Below are positions 45,201-52,992 of a stretch of DNA of 64,000 nucleotides, one piece after another. Source of the stretch: Mariniblastus sp964414815 (GTDB taxonomy: Bacteria > Planctomycetota > Planctomycetia > Pirellulales > Pirellulaceae); assembly GCA_964414815.1 (NCBI GenBank), contig CAYPXY010000010.1, positions 1 through 64,000 on the forward strand, in the 5' to 3' direction. The notes beneath the pieces were generated by a model that was given only the letters and a program-made list of their open reading frames with translations, was not told the origin of the DNA and searched no databases. The position numbers were made by a program, and so were the translations under genes. Position 1 is the stretch's first letter. Every line of letters starts with the position of its first letter.

Positions 45201-45551
45201 GCGCACTGGATTGGCTTTATCACTTTGATCGGGATCGTCAGCCGTAACGGGATCATGATGATTTCGCACTACCTGCATTTGATGGAGCACGAAGGCGAGG
45301 AGTTCGGTGAGGCGATGGTGATTCGCGGCAGTCTGGAACGATTGTCACCGGTGATGATGACGGCTGTGACAACGATCATCAGCCTCGTTCCACTGGCGCT
45401 TGGAGCAGAGCACACCGGAAAGGAGATTCTCCACCCGCTGGCCATCGTGGTGATTGGCGGGTTGATCACGTCGACCTTGCTCGATCAGATCGTGACACCG
45501 GCCTTGTTCCTGTATTTCGGAAAGAAGTTCGGGAAAGAGATTTACACTTAA
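42249..45551 (+). CDS. Heavy-metal RND efflux pump (CusA/CzcA type)
   Basis: A 1100-aa inner-membrane transporter of RND family length with twelve predicted membrane segments. The N-terminus NRLVVLAIATLMMAAGLIQLREIPIDVFPDLNRPTV matches the heavy-metal RND subfamily. The TM4 region GELLDDSIVDVENIFRRLREN keeps an Asp and the Glu thought to relay protons, while the first Asp of the CzcA motif is Ala here. The metal (copper, silver, zinc, cobalt or cadmium) cannot be read. It exports metal ions with the double adaptor just upstream and an outer channel, perhaps the TolC-family gene at 33747. A CAAC-word leader precedes its ATG. Confidence 0.94.
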   Translation: MLDKIIQFSLQNRLVVLAIATLMMAAGLIQLREIPIDVFPDLNRPTVTIMTEAPGLAPQEVEMLVTRQIEYLVNGATGVQRVRSASGIGLSIVWVEFEWGTDIYRDRQIVSEKLQLAQERLPAGVNPVLAPISSIMGEIMLVGLRSERELQTDPQRERESLELRTLSEFTIRNRLLSIQGVSQVTVMGGTLKQAHVLTSPPMLAAQNVTLQELTEAASNANVIAGGGLMVCGPQESLIRISGQSLTLEEIENTPVKWRDPQPVLIKDVANVRWGGPIKRGEGSVLIKQDGKIAGGAAVILAIQKQPDVNTLALDPVVSEALDQLQQEMPPGVIIERNVFRQADFINAAIHNVLEALRDGTIWVIVVLFIFLWNFRTSAITLTAIPLSLLMTVLIFSWFGISINTMTLGGLAVAIGELLDDSIVDVENIFRRLRENRARENPDNPLKVIYEASSEVRNSIVYATMIVVAVVLPLFALTGLEGRMFVPLAVAYLTALVCSLVVSLTVTPVLASLLLPKAKFIERKQDALLVRILKGCDTRALHFSLRHPKSILMATLLAAVFANWCVWNMGTEFLPEFNEGTLTINVQTEPGTSLAESIRVAERAENLILAVPEVLSVARRTGRAELDEHAEGVNSSDIEVRMVEHLQPKPGIGFAFLRAIPGLHSWGLRTEGRPRGEVIDDIRDRITSLPGVRVNIGQPISHRLDHIMSGIRAQISVKVFGHDLRDMRNTAHEIEHRLSTIPGVVDLQIEPQVEIPQLLLRVKREVAAQYGMSPGTVAEMLETAYRGRVVSELLDDDRWYSLVVWFDEASRNDPSVIHQTILETPSGRKVALGQVAEVLQTTGPNTLNREGVQRRIAVFCNVAGRDLGSVAAEIQAALQPLDDELRQRPGSWRIELGGQFEAQQQAIWRLLVFGILALLTVLVLLRKCLASWAAALQVLLVNLPLAALGSVLILLLLNRPDWEQLTAAPWWRWPQVWVSATTLSLAHWIGFITLIGIVSRNGIMMISHYLHLMEHEGEEFGEAMVIRGSLERLSPVMMTAVTTIISLVPLALGAEHTGKEILHPLAIVVIGGLITSTLLDQIVTPALFLYFGKKFGKEIYT

Positions 45552-45698
45552 GGCTGATTTTTTCTGGTCCAGATAGCGATCGGCATCGATCAGGTCTTTC
45601 AGCGGTCCTTTGGGGATGAAAAATTTTGAAAGTTTTCTTTCGCAGCCCTTGCAAGTGTCGGACACTTGATTACAATTAAGGATCGTTCGAAGAACTAA

Positions 45699-45759
45699 TG
45701 TCGCCTTTCGCTCCGCGAAAGTAGAGAAAACAGAGGCTTTCGCGGAGCGAAAGGCGACA
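45699..45759. repeat. 23-bp perfect inverted repeat
   Basis: Arms at 45699-45721 and 45737-45759 are perfectly complementary (each begins or ends TGTCGCCTTTCGCTCCGCG), 15 bp apart. It lies between the pump stop and the HicA-like gene start. I recall this word as common in related genomes, not checked. It may be a terminator or a mobile REP-like hairpin. Confidence 0.85.
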
Positions 45760-45785
45760 CTTATTGATCGAGCGGTCCTAAAGGT

Positions 45786-46004
45786 ATGGCACGACACCCA
45801 AACAAGGAAATCGAAAAAGCACTGGATTACGCTCGCAGTCGCGGGTTTCGTGTCATCGAAGGCGGCAGTCATGCTTGGGGGCAAATTCTTTGCCCGACGG
45901 AAACCCGCGAAGGTTGCCGAAAATCGGTCTGGTCAACACCTCGAAGCCCCGACTCACACGCCCGCAGCATTTGCCAGTTTGTTGACCGTTGCCCACACCA
46001 GTAG
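45786..46004 (+). CDS. HicA-like small protein (module 2)
   Basis: A 72-aa intact homologue of the frameshifted gene at 26946-27169. It shares MARHPNKEIEKALDYARSRG, the HAWG motif (EGGSHAWGQILC), and STPRSPDSHARS...DRCPH. The size, basic charge, G-S-H motif and P-R turn recall HicA-type mRNA interferases, but the family assignment is tentative. The start has only AAAGG very close upstream. It is followed by a REP-like hairpin, then the partner gene at 46136. Toxicity is not shown by the sequence. Confidence 0.7.
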   Translation: MARHPNKEIEKALDYARSRGFRVIEGGSHAWGQILCPTETREGCRKSVWSTPRSPDSHARSICQFVDRCPHQ

Positions 46005-46019
46005 CCTGGGCTGAAATCC

Positions 46020-46080
46020 CAACCCTCGCGTAAGCGAGGGAAAACTGCCCTGACGGGTCCCTCGCTTACGCTTCGGGTTG
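46020..46080. repeat. Inverted REP-like pair inside module 2
   Basis: Arms at 46020-46041 and 46058-46080 pair almost perfectly (arm ends CTTACGCTTCGGGTT). The right arm matches the inverted repeat at 37323-37376. It sits in the 131-bp gap between the HicA-like gene and its partner, so it may separate their transcripts. Confidence 0.75.
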
Positions 46081-46135
46081 TGATTCAAATTACCAACAGC
46101 GATAACAGAGAAAACCACCAACCCACCAGTAGCCC

Positions 46136-46390
46136 ATGTATCAAATCCGAATCTATCTAAACCCAGAAACCACCCTGGAACAAATGGAGGAAGTGTTCCC
46201 GTTTGCTCAGGATATCGAATGCGAAGTGTTCGCTGGCCAGCCGATTATTGATTTTGATCGGGAGGCAGAGACTCTCGATCAGGCAATCGAGTCCGTTCAG
46301 GCAGACGTTCGCCGGGCGGGACTCGAAATCGTGACGATCACCATAGGCGAAACGGGCGCCCCTAAATTGCAGGTTGTGCAACATGGATAA
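46136..46390 (+). CDS. FDREA-domain partner protein (module 2)
   Basis: An 84-aa protein matching the N-terminal half of the gene at 26402-26953: FDREAETLDQAIESVQADVRRAGLEIVTI compares with FDREADSLETAISTAIQE. It has no DNA-binding segment of its own; the next gene, which overlaps its end, supplies a ribbon-helix-helix. The leader before the ATG is A/C-rich (ACCACCAACCCACCAGTAGC). Probably part of an antitoxin-like regulatory pair; this is inference. Confidence 0.65.
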   Translation: MYQIRIYLNPETTLEQMEEVFPFAQDIECEVFAGQPIIDFDREAETLDQAIESVQADVRRAGLEIVTITIGETGAPKLQVVQHG

Positions 46391-46571
46391 TCGCATTACC
46401 GCCCGGCTGGATTCCGACACGCTCGAACGATTTGAGGCGTGGTTGGAACAGCACAGCCTAAGCCGGTCACAAGCCATTCGCATTGCGTTAGAGCGATTGT
46501 TGGCCAAACCGCCTAGCCTGAAAGAACAGGATTTTGCGAGTGTGCCAACCGGTGCGGCGGCACATCGTTAA
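46383..46571 (+). CDS. Ribbon-helix-helix DNA-binding protein (module 2)
   Basis: A 62-aa protein with a CopG/Arc-type ribbon-helix-helix: a short strand (MDNRITARLD) then two helices with LSRSQAIRIALERLLA. Such proteins are usually autorepressors, often antitoxins. The start at 46383 overlaps the end of the upstream gene by 8 bp and has AGG upstream, so the two are likely translated together. It stands in for the C-terminal HTH of module 1. Confidence 0.85.
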   Translation: MDNRITARLDSDTLERFEAWLEQHSLSRSQAIRIALERLLAKPPSLKEQDFASVPTGAAAHR

Positions 46572-46911
46572 TTACCCGCCCGAATCTTCGCGGCGACTCT
46601 TTTTTACAGCCCGAATTTCAGCCATCGAACGCTTTGGTTTTTTAGGTGGCTTGCCGCCAGCAATGCCGCCAATTTCATTGACCGCACAACCTGCCATCAA
46701 TGCCGCAAACAAAGTCTGCGAAACAAAGTCTGCGAGAAACAAAGTCTGCGAGAACAAAGTCTGCGAAGGGTTGGCGGATTTTGGCTGGTCTTAAGATTAT
46801 ACCAGACAGACATCGGTAAATGCGAACAAAGTCTGGAACAAAGTCTGGGGAACAAAGTCTGCGAAGGAACAAAGTCTGCGAAGGGTTGGCGGATTTTGGC
46901 TGGTCTTGAGA
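46572..46911. repeat. AACAAAGTCTG word repeats and a 71-bp duplication
   Basis: About eight AACAAAGTCTGCG words lie between 46709 and 46880. A 71-bp unit is duplicated at 46752-46822 and 46867-46937 with one mismatch (115-bp offset). The second copy covers the last residues of the transposase gene (FTDVCLV and stop), and the first copy carries the same ending. No separate gene is convincing here. Confidence 0.85.
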
Positions 46912-48069
46912 TTATACCAGACAGACATCGGTAAATGTTCGTTCCGGTTGGCCCATTCGCTCGGTTGATTCAAAATACTCTTCTGGTTCGGCATATTGCA
47001 GCATTGCTTCCAGAAAGCCGGTTGAACTAAAGCCAATTCGCTCAAAAATCGGCTCCAACGAACAGGCAATCGAGCCCCGTTTATCGGGCCGCTGTTGTCG
47101 CCCAGCCCATTCGACGATTTCGAGATATTTCAACAGCGAAATCGGCAAGAACCCCTTGCGACTGGGACGACGTCCGAGTGAATCGATATCCAGACTCGAT
47201 CCTCCTTCATCAATCTCGATCGGTGCCAGCCAGCCGATCCGTGCATGATCTTGCCGCTCCCAATCTCGAGTATCGAACGGTCCAAATCCTGCAAAGGTCT
47301 CGGTCGTAATGGCTTCCTTCGGTTCCGCTGTCTGATCTGCCATCGGGATTTCCTGGGTGGTCAATTCGGCAAAAGCTTCAACCTCCTCCAATTCGTCGGG
47401 GGAGAGGCTCCCGGCCAAAAGCTGTTGCCTTAATTCATGAAGCCGTTCGAAAGCCCCTGTGTGATCGGACTCCTCCAGGGATTCGGCCAGCATCGCCCGG
47501 ATCAGATTGAGATCGACATAGCTCATGCAGGCCAGAATCGCACTTTCGTCTTCCAATACCTCACAGCCAAAGACACCTTCCCAGAAGGCGCCTCGAACTT
47601 GATCTTCCGCGTTGGCTTGTTTGGCGATGGATTCATCAAAATAAGACATCAGACTGCTCAGATCCGACAACTTGCGGCGAATCCTTTGAAGCTCAACGGG
47701 ATCGCTGACAATGCGTTTGACTTCCGCCTCAGCGGTACGGCGCGGACTCCCATCGGCTCGAAACCAAACCTTGCCTTGAAGCCGCATGTTTCGAAGGGCC
47801 ACTTCTTCATCGGACCAACCCGCAACGATATCAGGACGACTGCGCAGCACCATATGAAAATGGTTGCTCATGATCGCGAAAGTCGCGATATCGAAAGCAA
47901 AAATGCCTACCAGGTACTCCATGCGCGATTGCAGCCAATCCTTGCGATGAGAATAGTCTCGGCCGGAAACGGAGTCCACGCCGCAGAGAAAGGCTCGGCG
48001 GACGCAGCGGTTAAAAACGTGCAGAACTTGAACTTGAGTCGGATCAACGACTTCGTAGCGACGGATCAT
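46912..48069 (-). CDS. RAYT / IS200-type single-strand transposase
   Basis: A 385-aa protein of the Y1 transposase family associated with REP elements. The HUH metal motif is His70-Phe-His72 in IMSNHFHMVLR, and SYVDLNLIRA resembles the YIHLNPVRA motif of RAYTs; a Tyr there (Y184) is conserved but the catalytic Tyr is not certain. Such enzymes cut single-stranded DNA at short hairpins and may move or spread REP-like repeats. The gene is flanked on both sides by repeat arrays, its 5' side by 48122-48700 and its 3' side by 46709-46937. The C-terminal 130 residues are not part of the core fold. Confidence 0.85.
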   Translation of the reverse strand: MIRRYEVVDPTQVQVLHVFNRCVRRAFLCGVDSVSGRDYSHRKDWLQSRMEYLVGIFAFDIATFAIMSNHFHMVLRSRPDIVAGWSDEEVALRNMRLQGKVWFRADGSPRRTAEAEVKRIVSDPVELQRIRRKLSDLSSLMSYFDESIAKQANAEDQVRGAFWEGVFGCEVLEDESAILACMSYVDLNLIRAMLAESLEESDHTGAFERLHELRQQLLAGSLSPDELEEVEAFAELTTQEIPMADQTAEPKEAITTETFAGFGPFDTRDWERQDHARIGWLAPIEIDEGGSSLDIDSLGRRPSRKGFLPISLLKYLEIVEWAGRQQRPDKRGSIACSLEPIFERIGFSSTGFLEAMLQYAEPEEYFESTERMGQPERTFTDVCLV

Positions 48070-48756
48070 TGAGAAACCTCCGGTTTCGCCGACCGCTTGT
48101 CTTAAGTGACGGTGAACATCAATCGAGAAACAGCCCCAGCTCTGAGCCCATCTTGTCAGTCAGGATTCCGGGACCACAGGAATATTCAAGCCGAGCGTTT
48201 GAGCCTTGAACGTATTCAGGCAAACCTCAAGCCAATCCAAATTTAGCCGGAAACACAAACCGAGCCAAGCAGTGCTAGCACAATCCGGCAACCCTTCGCG
48301 TATCGGTCGCGTATCGGCGATCGAGAAACAGCCCCAGCTCTGAGCCCATCTTGTCAGTCAGGATTCCGGGACCACAGGAATATTCAAGCCGAGCGTTTGA
48401 GCCTTGAACGTATTCAGGCAAACCTCAAGCCAATCCAAATTTAGCCGGAAACACAAACCGAGCCAAGCAGTGCTAGCACAATCCGGCAACCCTTCGCGTA
48501 TCGCTTCGCGTATCGCTATCCGGCAACCCTTCGCGTATCGCTTTTCGCGTATCGCTTTCTAGCACAATCCGGCAACCCTTCGCGTATCGCTTTCTTTCGC
48601 GTATCGCTTTTCGCGTATCGCTTTTCGCATATCGCTTTCTCCGGCAACCCTTCGCGTATCGCTTCGCGTATCGCTTTCTTCGCGTATCGCTTTCTGTGGC
48701 TCGAATGGCATGGCGAGCAGAAAGAGAGCGCTTTAGGAAGAACTGACTATTGGGAA
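48070..48756. repeat. 198-bp direct repeat and TTCGCGTATCGC array
   Basis: Two near-identical copies of a ~180-bp unit start at 48122 and 48320 (198-bp spacing), ending in CCGGCAACCCTTCGCG. From about 48490 to 48700 the word TTCGCGTATCGCTT recurs about eleven times with short interruptions (CCGGCAACC fragments). No gene is seen. This lies directly upstream of the transposase gene. Confidence 0.9.
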
Positions 48757-49143
48757 ATGAAAGGGCCGGAGCGGTTGATGGTGGTCAATCTTTGTGCCAT
48801 CCGGTGTTACCGAAAGGAAGGAAAGGACCTGGATGAAATCAACCGGAAGGTGCAGACCCTCTGCGAACAGCTGAGAATCCGTTCATTGCCATCCCTGGAG
48901 CTGAGGAAGGTGTCGCGCTGGAACTGGACAACGTCTGAAAGCAGGGAAGCTCTATTTGAATTACCGGTATTCGATGATTGGGGCGATGCGGTCGAATTAT
49001 CCTGCATGAGCCACGGCAAGAGCGAAGTCAAGAGGCTTGCGGTAAGCACCGCCATCGACTGGTGGTATCGTCCGACTCAGAATGCCGCCTCTCAATGGTT
49101 CAATGATTTCCTGGAATTTATCAAGAGCTTGAATCATCGGTAG
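48757..49143 (+). CDS. Hypothetical protein, unrecognised
   Basis: A 128-aa open frame with a weak start (GGGAAATG). No family is recognised. It is polar with Trp-rich stretches (KVSRWNWTTSESREALFELPVF; TAIDWWYRPTQ). It stands alone between the repeat array and the PEP-CTERM gene, so it may be an accessory gene or a spurious frame. Confidence 0.45.
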   Translation: MKGPERLMVVNLCAIRCYRKEGKDLDEINRKVQTLCEQLRIRSLPSLELRKVSRWNWTTSESREALFELPVFDDWGDAVELSCMSHGKSEVKRLAVSTAIDWWYRPTQNAASQWFNDFLEFIKSLNHR

Positions 49144-49242
49144 CGGCCGAGGATTACCAGGAGAGAGCTATGTCATGGCTTCATATTTTCCAGTGAAGTT
49201 CATTGACATCGCACACACTCTACCTGGCTCCCACGCTCAAGG

Positions 49243-52168
49243 TCATCGGTTGCGGCGACGGCGGCTGATGCCGATGCCTCCCATTAGGGACAGTACGATC
49301 AAGGCGGATGGTTCCGGGATGGCGCTGTAATTGCCAAGGACCACGGAAGTGCCTGTATAGGTCACGTCAAAAAATCCGAGGTTGCCCTGAAGTGCGATCG
49401 TGGAAGTGGCGTTCGCAAACAGTCCTGTCAGTGACTGAGATGTGAGAATGGTAAATGTGTCTGTTGCTTCAGGCGTGAACCCATCGATCAGACTGACCAA
49501 CAAGCTGCCATCGAGCTCCGCCAGGCCGCCGATCAGCAAATGATCGAAATCGACGCCTTGATTCGTTCCGCCAATCTCAATGGAAAGAGAGCCTGGCAGC
49601 CGTTGAGTGAAATTGCCGGTAATCGTCAATTCACCGGCTGACAATCCTGGCGAGAACTGTCCAGCGGCGTTCACAATGTTGCCTGCGATGGTTCCGTTTC
49701 CAGAGAACGTTCCGCCGCTGACTTCGTTGCTGGCACCAACCAGTTCGAGTGTACCCCCGCCGACGAGCGTGGTGTTGCCTGCTGACTGAGTGAAATTGCC
49801 GGTGACCGCCAGTTTCGAGGCAGCGCCATCGATCAGCAGGGAACCGGAATGAGTCAAGCCGTTGGTCAGATTCATGACACGACCCTCTTGCAGCGTTAAC
49901 TGGCCCGCAACATCGACGAGTGTACTGTCGATCGACGTATTGGCCGCTCGAACGGTGAAGTTTGAGTTTGCACCGCTCAGCACAACGGCTGCGTCGGCTC
50001 CGATGGAATTGATCAGGCTGGCCGAGTTGTTCTGGATACGGATGTTGGCTCCGTTTCCAGAGTCGATGGCCCGCCATGTTCCAGAATTCAGCACGCCACC
50101 AGCCAGATTTTGGACTATTGCTGAGCTATCAAAATTGATATTGCCGTTGTCGAGCGCCTCAAAGGTTCCATTTCCACCAAACTCGCCAAAATTACTGCCA
50201 GTCAACGTGACGCTTCCGCCGCTAGTTGCGCGAACAACACCACTACCCGCGTTATTGAAAGTGATAATGCCACTACCGCCATTGACCGGATCTACTACAA
50301 CTGCGTCACCATTGCTGGCCTCAATCAGTCCATGGTTGGTGATTCGCGCTGAGTTGTAGCCGATATTGCCTGAACCTGTGATGGTGTTGTCAGTGTTGAC
50401 AAGCATCGAACCGTTCCCCCCAATTCGGGCAGTTGTGCCAGTCAGCCGAATGGTCCCGCCGCCAGTCAATGGCAGCGCGCTACCAACATAGAGTTGGGTA
50501 GCCCCACCATTTCCCTGCAGCACTATTTCACCTTCGTTATGCAAAGATCCAGAGAGTTCGAGCCGGGCATTGTCGCGAATGATTGTATTTCCAAGACTGG
50601 TCACGTCGTACCATTGGACCGTATGATTTTCCATGATATGAATCTCCCCTGAGCCCGACGTGCTGAACGTTCCGCCGCGCACGATGGCACTGGAGATGAG
50701 ATTGAGCGATGAGTCGGCTTCCGCTTCGTAGACACCGCTTCCATGGAACTCTCCAAAGTTGCTGCCGGTCAAGGTGATGTTTCCGCCTCCGGTTGCTCGA
50801 ACGATTCCCTGATTGGTGAAAGCCGCAACTCCACCGCCTGCATTGACGGGATCAATCGTGAGTGAATCGCCGTTTCCAGCCTCAATGAGTGATTGATTGA
50901 CGATCGAGATAGCATTATTGCCGATGTTCCCTGTTCCCGTAATCGTGTTATCAGTGTTGACAAGCGTCGAACCTGTTCCACCAATTCGGGCGGTTGGCGC
51001 GGATAATCGAATGGTTCCGCCGCCGGTCAATTGCAGATTGCCATTGATGGTTCGAAGCTGGGTATCGCCGCCATTGCTATTCAATACAATCTCACCTTCG
51101 TTGTGCAAGGATCCAGAGAGTACCAGCCAGGCATTGTCGCGAATCGTTGTATTTCCCAGATGGGTGACGTTGTACCACTGGGTTGTTTGATTTTCCATGA
51201 TATGAATCTCCCCTGAACCCGACGTGCTGAACGTTCCGCCGCGCACGATGGCATTGGAGTTGAGGATGATCGATGAGCCGTCCTGGGCCTGGTAAGTACC
51301 GCTTCCATGGAATTCTCCAAAGTTGCTACCGGTCAAGGTGATGTTTCCGCCTCCGGTTGCTCGAACGATTCCCTGATTGGTGANNNNNNNNNNNNNNNNN
51401 NNNNNNNNNNNNNNNNNNNNNNNNNNNNNNNNNNNNNNNNNNNNNNNNNNNNNNNNNNNNNNNNNNNNNNNNNNNNNNNNNNNAAGCCGCAACTCCACCG
51501 CCTGTATTGACGGGATCAATCGTGATTGAATCACCGACATTGGCCTGGATCGTTCCCAAATTGACAATGCGTAAAGAATTGTTGCCGAGGTTGCCTGAAC
51601 CTTGAATCGTGTGATTCACGCCGTGAGTCAAAGTACCGCTTCCGCGGATTTGTGTGTTATCTCCACCGCCAAGTTCAATCGTTCCCGATCCATTGATTTG
51701 AGTATCTCCATTGAAAACAAGCCATGTTGCCCCACCGGTTCCACTGAGCGAAATGTGGCCGTCATTGTTGATGGTACCTGCACCTGGCTGGCCGTTTTGG
51801 ATGATAGTGAGGGCTTGGCCATTGAGAATGTCCAGAACATCTCCACTGCCAACATTGAGCTGATTAACAGTGGGACTGACGTTGAGGGTGACGCTCGAAC
51901 TCCCGCCGCCAATGAAGACGTTCCAGGTCGTGGCCCCAAAATTATTGGGGAAGGAGTTTTCACTCCAGTTGTCCGTGTCGTTCCAGTTTCCGGTTCCGCC
52001 AAACCAATGATTGTCGGTCTGACTCCAGCTTGATGGAGTGAAGACCAGAACGGCGAATATCGCTGTCGGGATGTACAGAAAACGCAATGCCACCAAGTGC
52101 AATGCAGTCAGTGCGGCGGGCTTCCTTGCATGTCTTGTTGGTTCCGGATGGGCTTCTCGCAGTCTCAT
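49243..52168 (-). CDS. Large secreted PEP-CTERM protein with beta-helix-like repeats, split by an assembly gap
   Basis: A single gene read as two frames because of 100 N at 51384-51483. If the N run is removed the two parts join in one frame (about 940 aa). The N-terminus has a signal peptide (RFLYIPTAIFAVLVFTPSSW) with AAAGG before the ATG at 52168. The body holds about three copies of a 188-aa (564-bp) repeat with TNQGIVRATGGGN, LTGSNFGEFHGSG and GSLHNEGEIVL, typical of passenger domains that fold as a beta-helix. The C-terminus is PEP-CTERM: IPEPSALIVLSLMGG then RRRRNR, which directs sorting by exosortase. Probably a cell-surface or biofilm protein. No exosortase gene is in the window. Confidence 0.85.
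51384..51483. other. 100-N assembly gap inside the PEP-CTERM gene
   Basis: The sequence before the gap (CCCTGATTGGTGA) and after it (AAGCCGCAACTCC) are contiguous in another copy of the same repeat near 50808. The gap therefore falls inside a repeat; its true size is unknown and may be zero or whole repeat units. Confidence 0.95.
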
Positions 52169-52407
52169 CAGACTAACCTTTATAAAAACAAATGTATAAT
52201 TTTTAACATTTAATCCGATTTTAAGTGTCTGCTGTCGCGATTTCGCAAGCAAATCGGTTAAAAACCAGAGAAGCAACGGCGGCTTCGTTTTTTAGTTGCC
52301 TCCACGGCTGCGGTTCTGACTTCACATTTCTGAAAAAAAGGTGACAAAACTGGTAAGCCAAGTCAGAATTGAGTTTTAGTCGCTAACTTCAATACAGGCA
52401 TGGCCCA
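52169..52407. other. Divergent region between PEP-CTERM and sigma genes
   Basis: 239 bp without a gene. It is AT-rich near 52180-52225 and holds the AAAGG of the PEP-CTERM gene. No operator is recognised. Confidence 0.5.
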
Positions 52408-52992
52408 ATGGCAGGCGTGGAGACCAGCCCCAGTTTGCTCATACGGATTCGCAATCCCCAGGATACTGACGCTTGGGTGTTGTTCGGTGATTTGTATACT
52501 CCGATTGTTTACCGTTATCTGGTATCACGTGGTCTGCAGGACGCTGATGCGGTGGACTTAACTCAGGAGACGCTGATTGAAGTTGCCCGATGTATCCAGA
52601 GCTTCGAGTATCGACCTGAAGCGGGACGGTTTCGAAGTTGGCTCGCGACCGTCGTCCGCCGGCGCCTGTACCGGTTCTGGAATCACCAGCGGGATGAAGT
52701 GTCGTTTGACGAACAGACTGCGGAAGCAGCTGAAGCGGGTGATGATGCGCAGTGGCTGGATTTGTTTCAGAGCGAGTTGCTGCGGGTTGCCCTCGATCGC
52801 GTACGTGGAGAAGTTGAAGAGAAAACCTGGCAAGCATTTTCGTTGACCTGGATGGAAGATGTCCCCGCGACCGAAGTCAGCCGTCAACTGGAAATGCCTA
52901 TCGATTTGGTCTATAGTGCAAAAGCTCGTTTTTTAAGACGCCTGGAATCAGAAGTCAGAATGTTGGGAGATGATTGTGGATGGATCGCTTGA
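52408..52992 (+). CDS. ECF-family RNA polymerase sigma factor
   Basis: A 194-aa sigma factor. Region 2 is seen as DLTQETLIEVARCIQSFEYRPEAGRFRSWLATVVRRRLYRFW and region 4 as an HTH near WQAFSLTWMEDVPATEVSRQLEMPIDLVYSAKARFLRRLES. It controls a small regulon by redirecting RNA polymerase. It overlaps by 13 bp with the kinase gene downstream, so the two are a unit. Planctomycetes have many ECF sigma factors of this kind linked to kinases. Confidence 0.92.
   Translation: MAGVETSPSLLIRIRNPQDTDAWVLFGDLYTPIVYRYLVSRGLQDADAVDLTQETLIEVARCIQSFEYRPEAGRFRSWLATVVRRRLYRFWNHQRDEVSFDEQTAEAAEAGDDAQWLDLFQSELLRVALDRVRGEVEEKTWQAFSLTWMEDVPATEVSRQLEMPIDLVYSAKARFLRRLESEVRMLGDDCGWIA

Noticed and set aside
45345..45884. 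Minus-strand frame with a CKGCERKLSKFFIPKGPLKDL segment after the pump gene
   Set aside because: It overlaps the pump gene for much of its length and has no ribosome-binding site; the Cys-containing tail could be a remnant, but nothing supports it.
46534..46794. Plus-strand frame of 86 residues next to the RHH gene
   Set aside because: It consists largely of the translated AACAAAGTCTG words and has no conserved motif.
48490..48700. Short repeated words resembling a CRISPR array
   Set aside because: Units are about 12-16 bp, spacers are tiny and themselves repetitive, and there are no cas genes nearby.
52169..52407. Possible operator between the PEP-CTERM and sigma genes
   Set aside because: AT-rich but no clear dyad or known box; left as intergenic.
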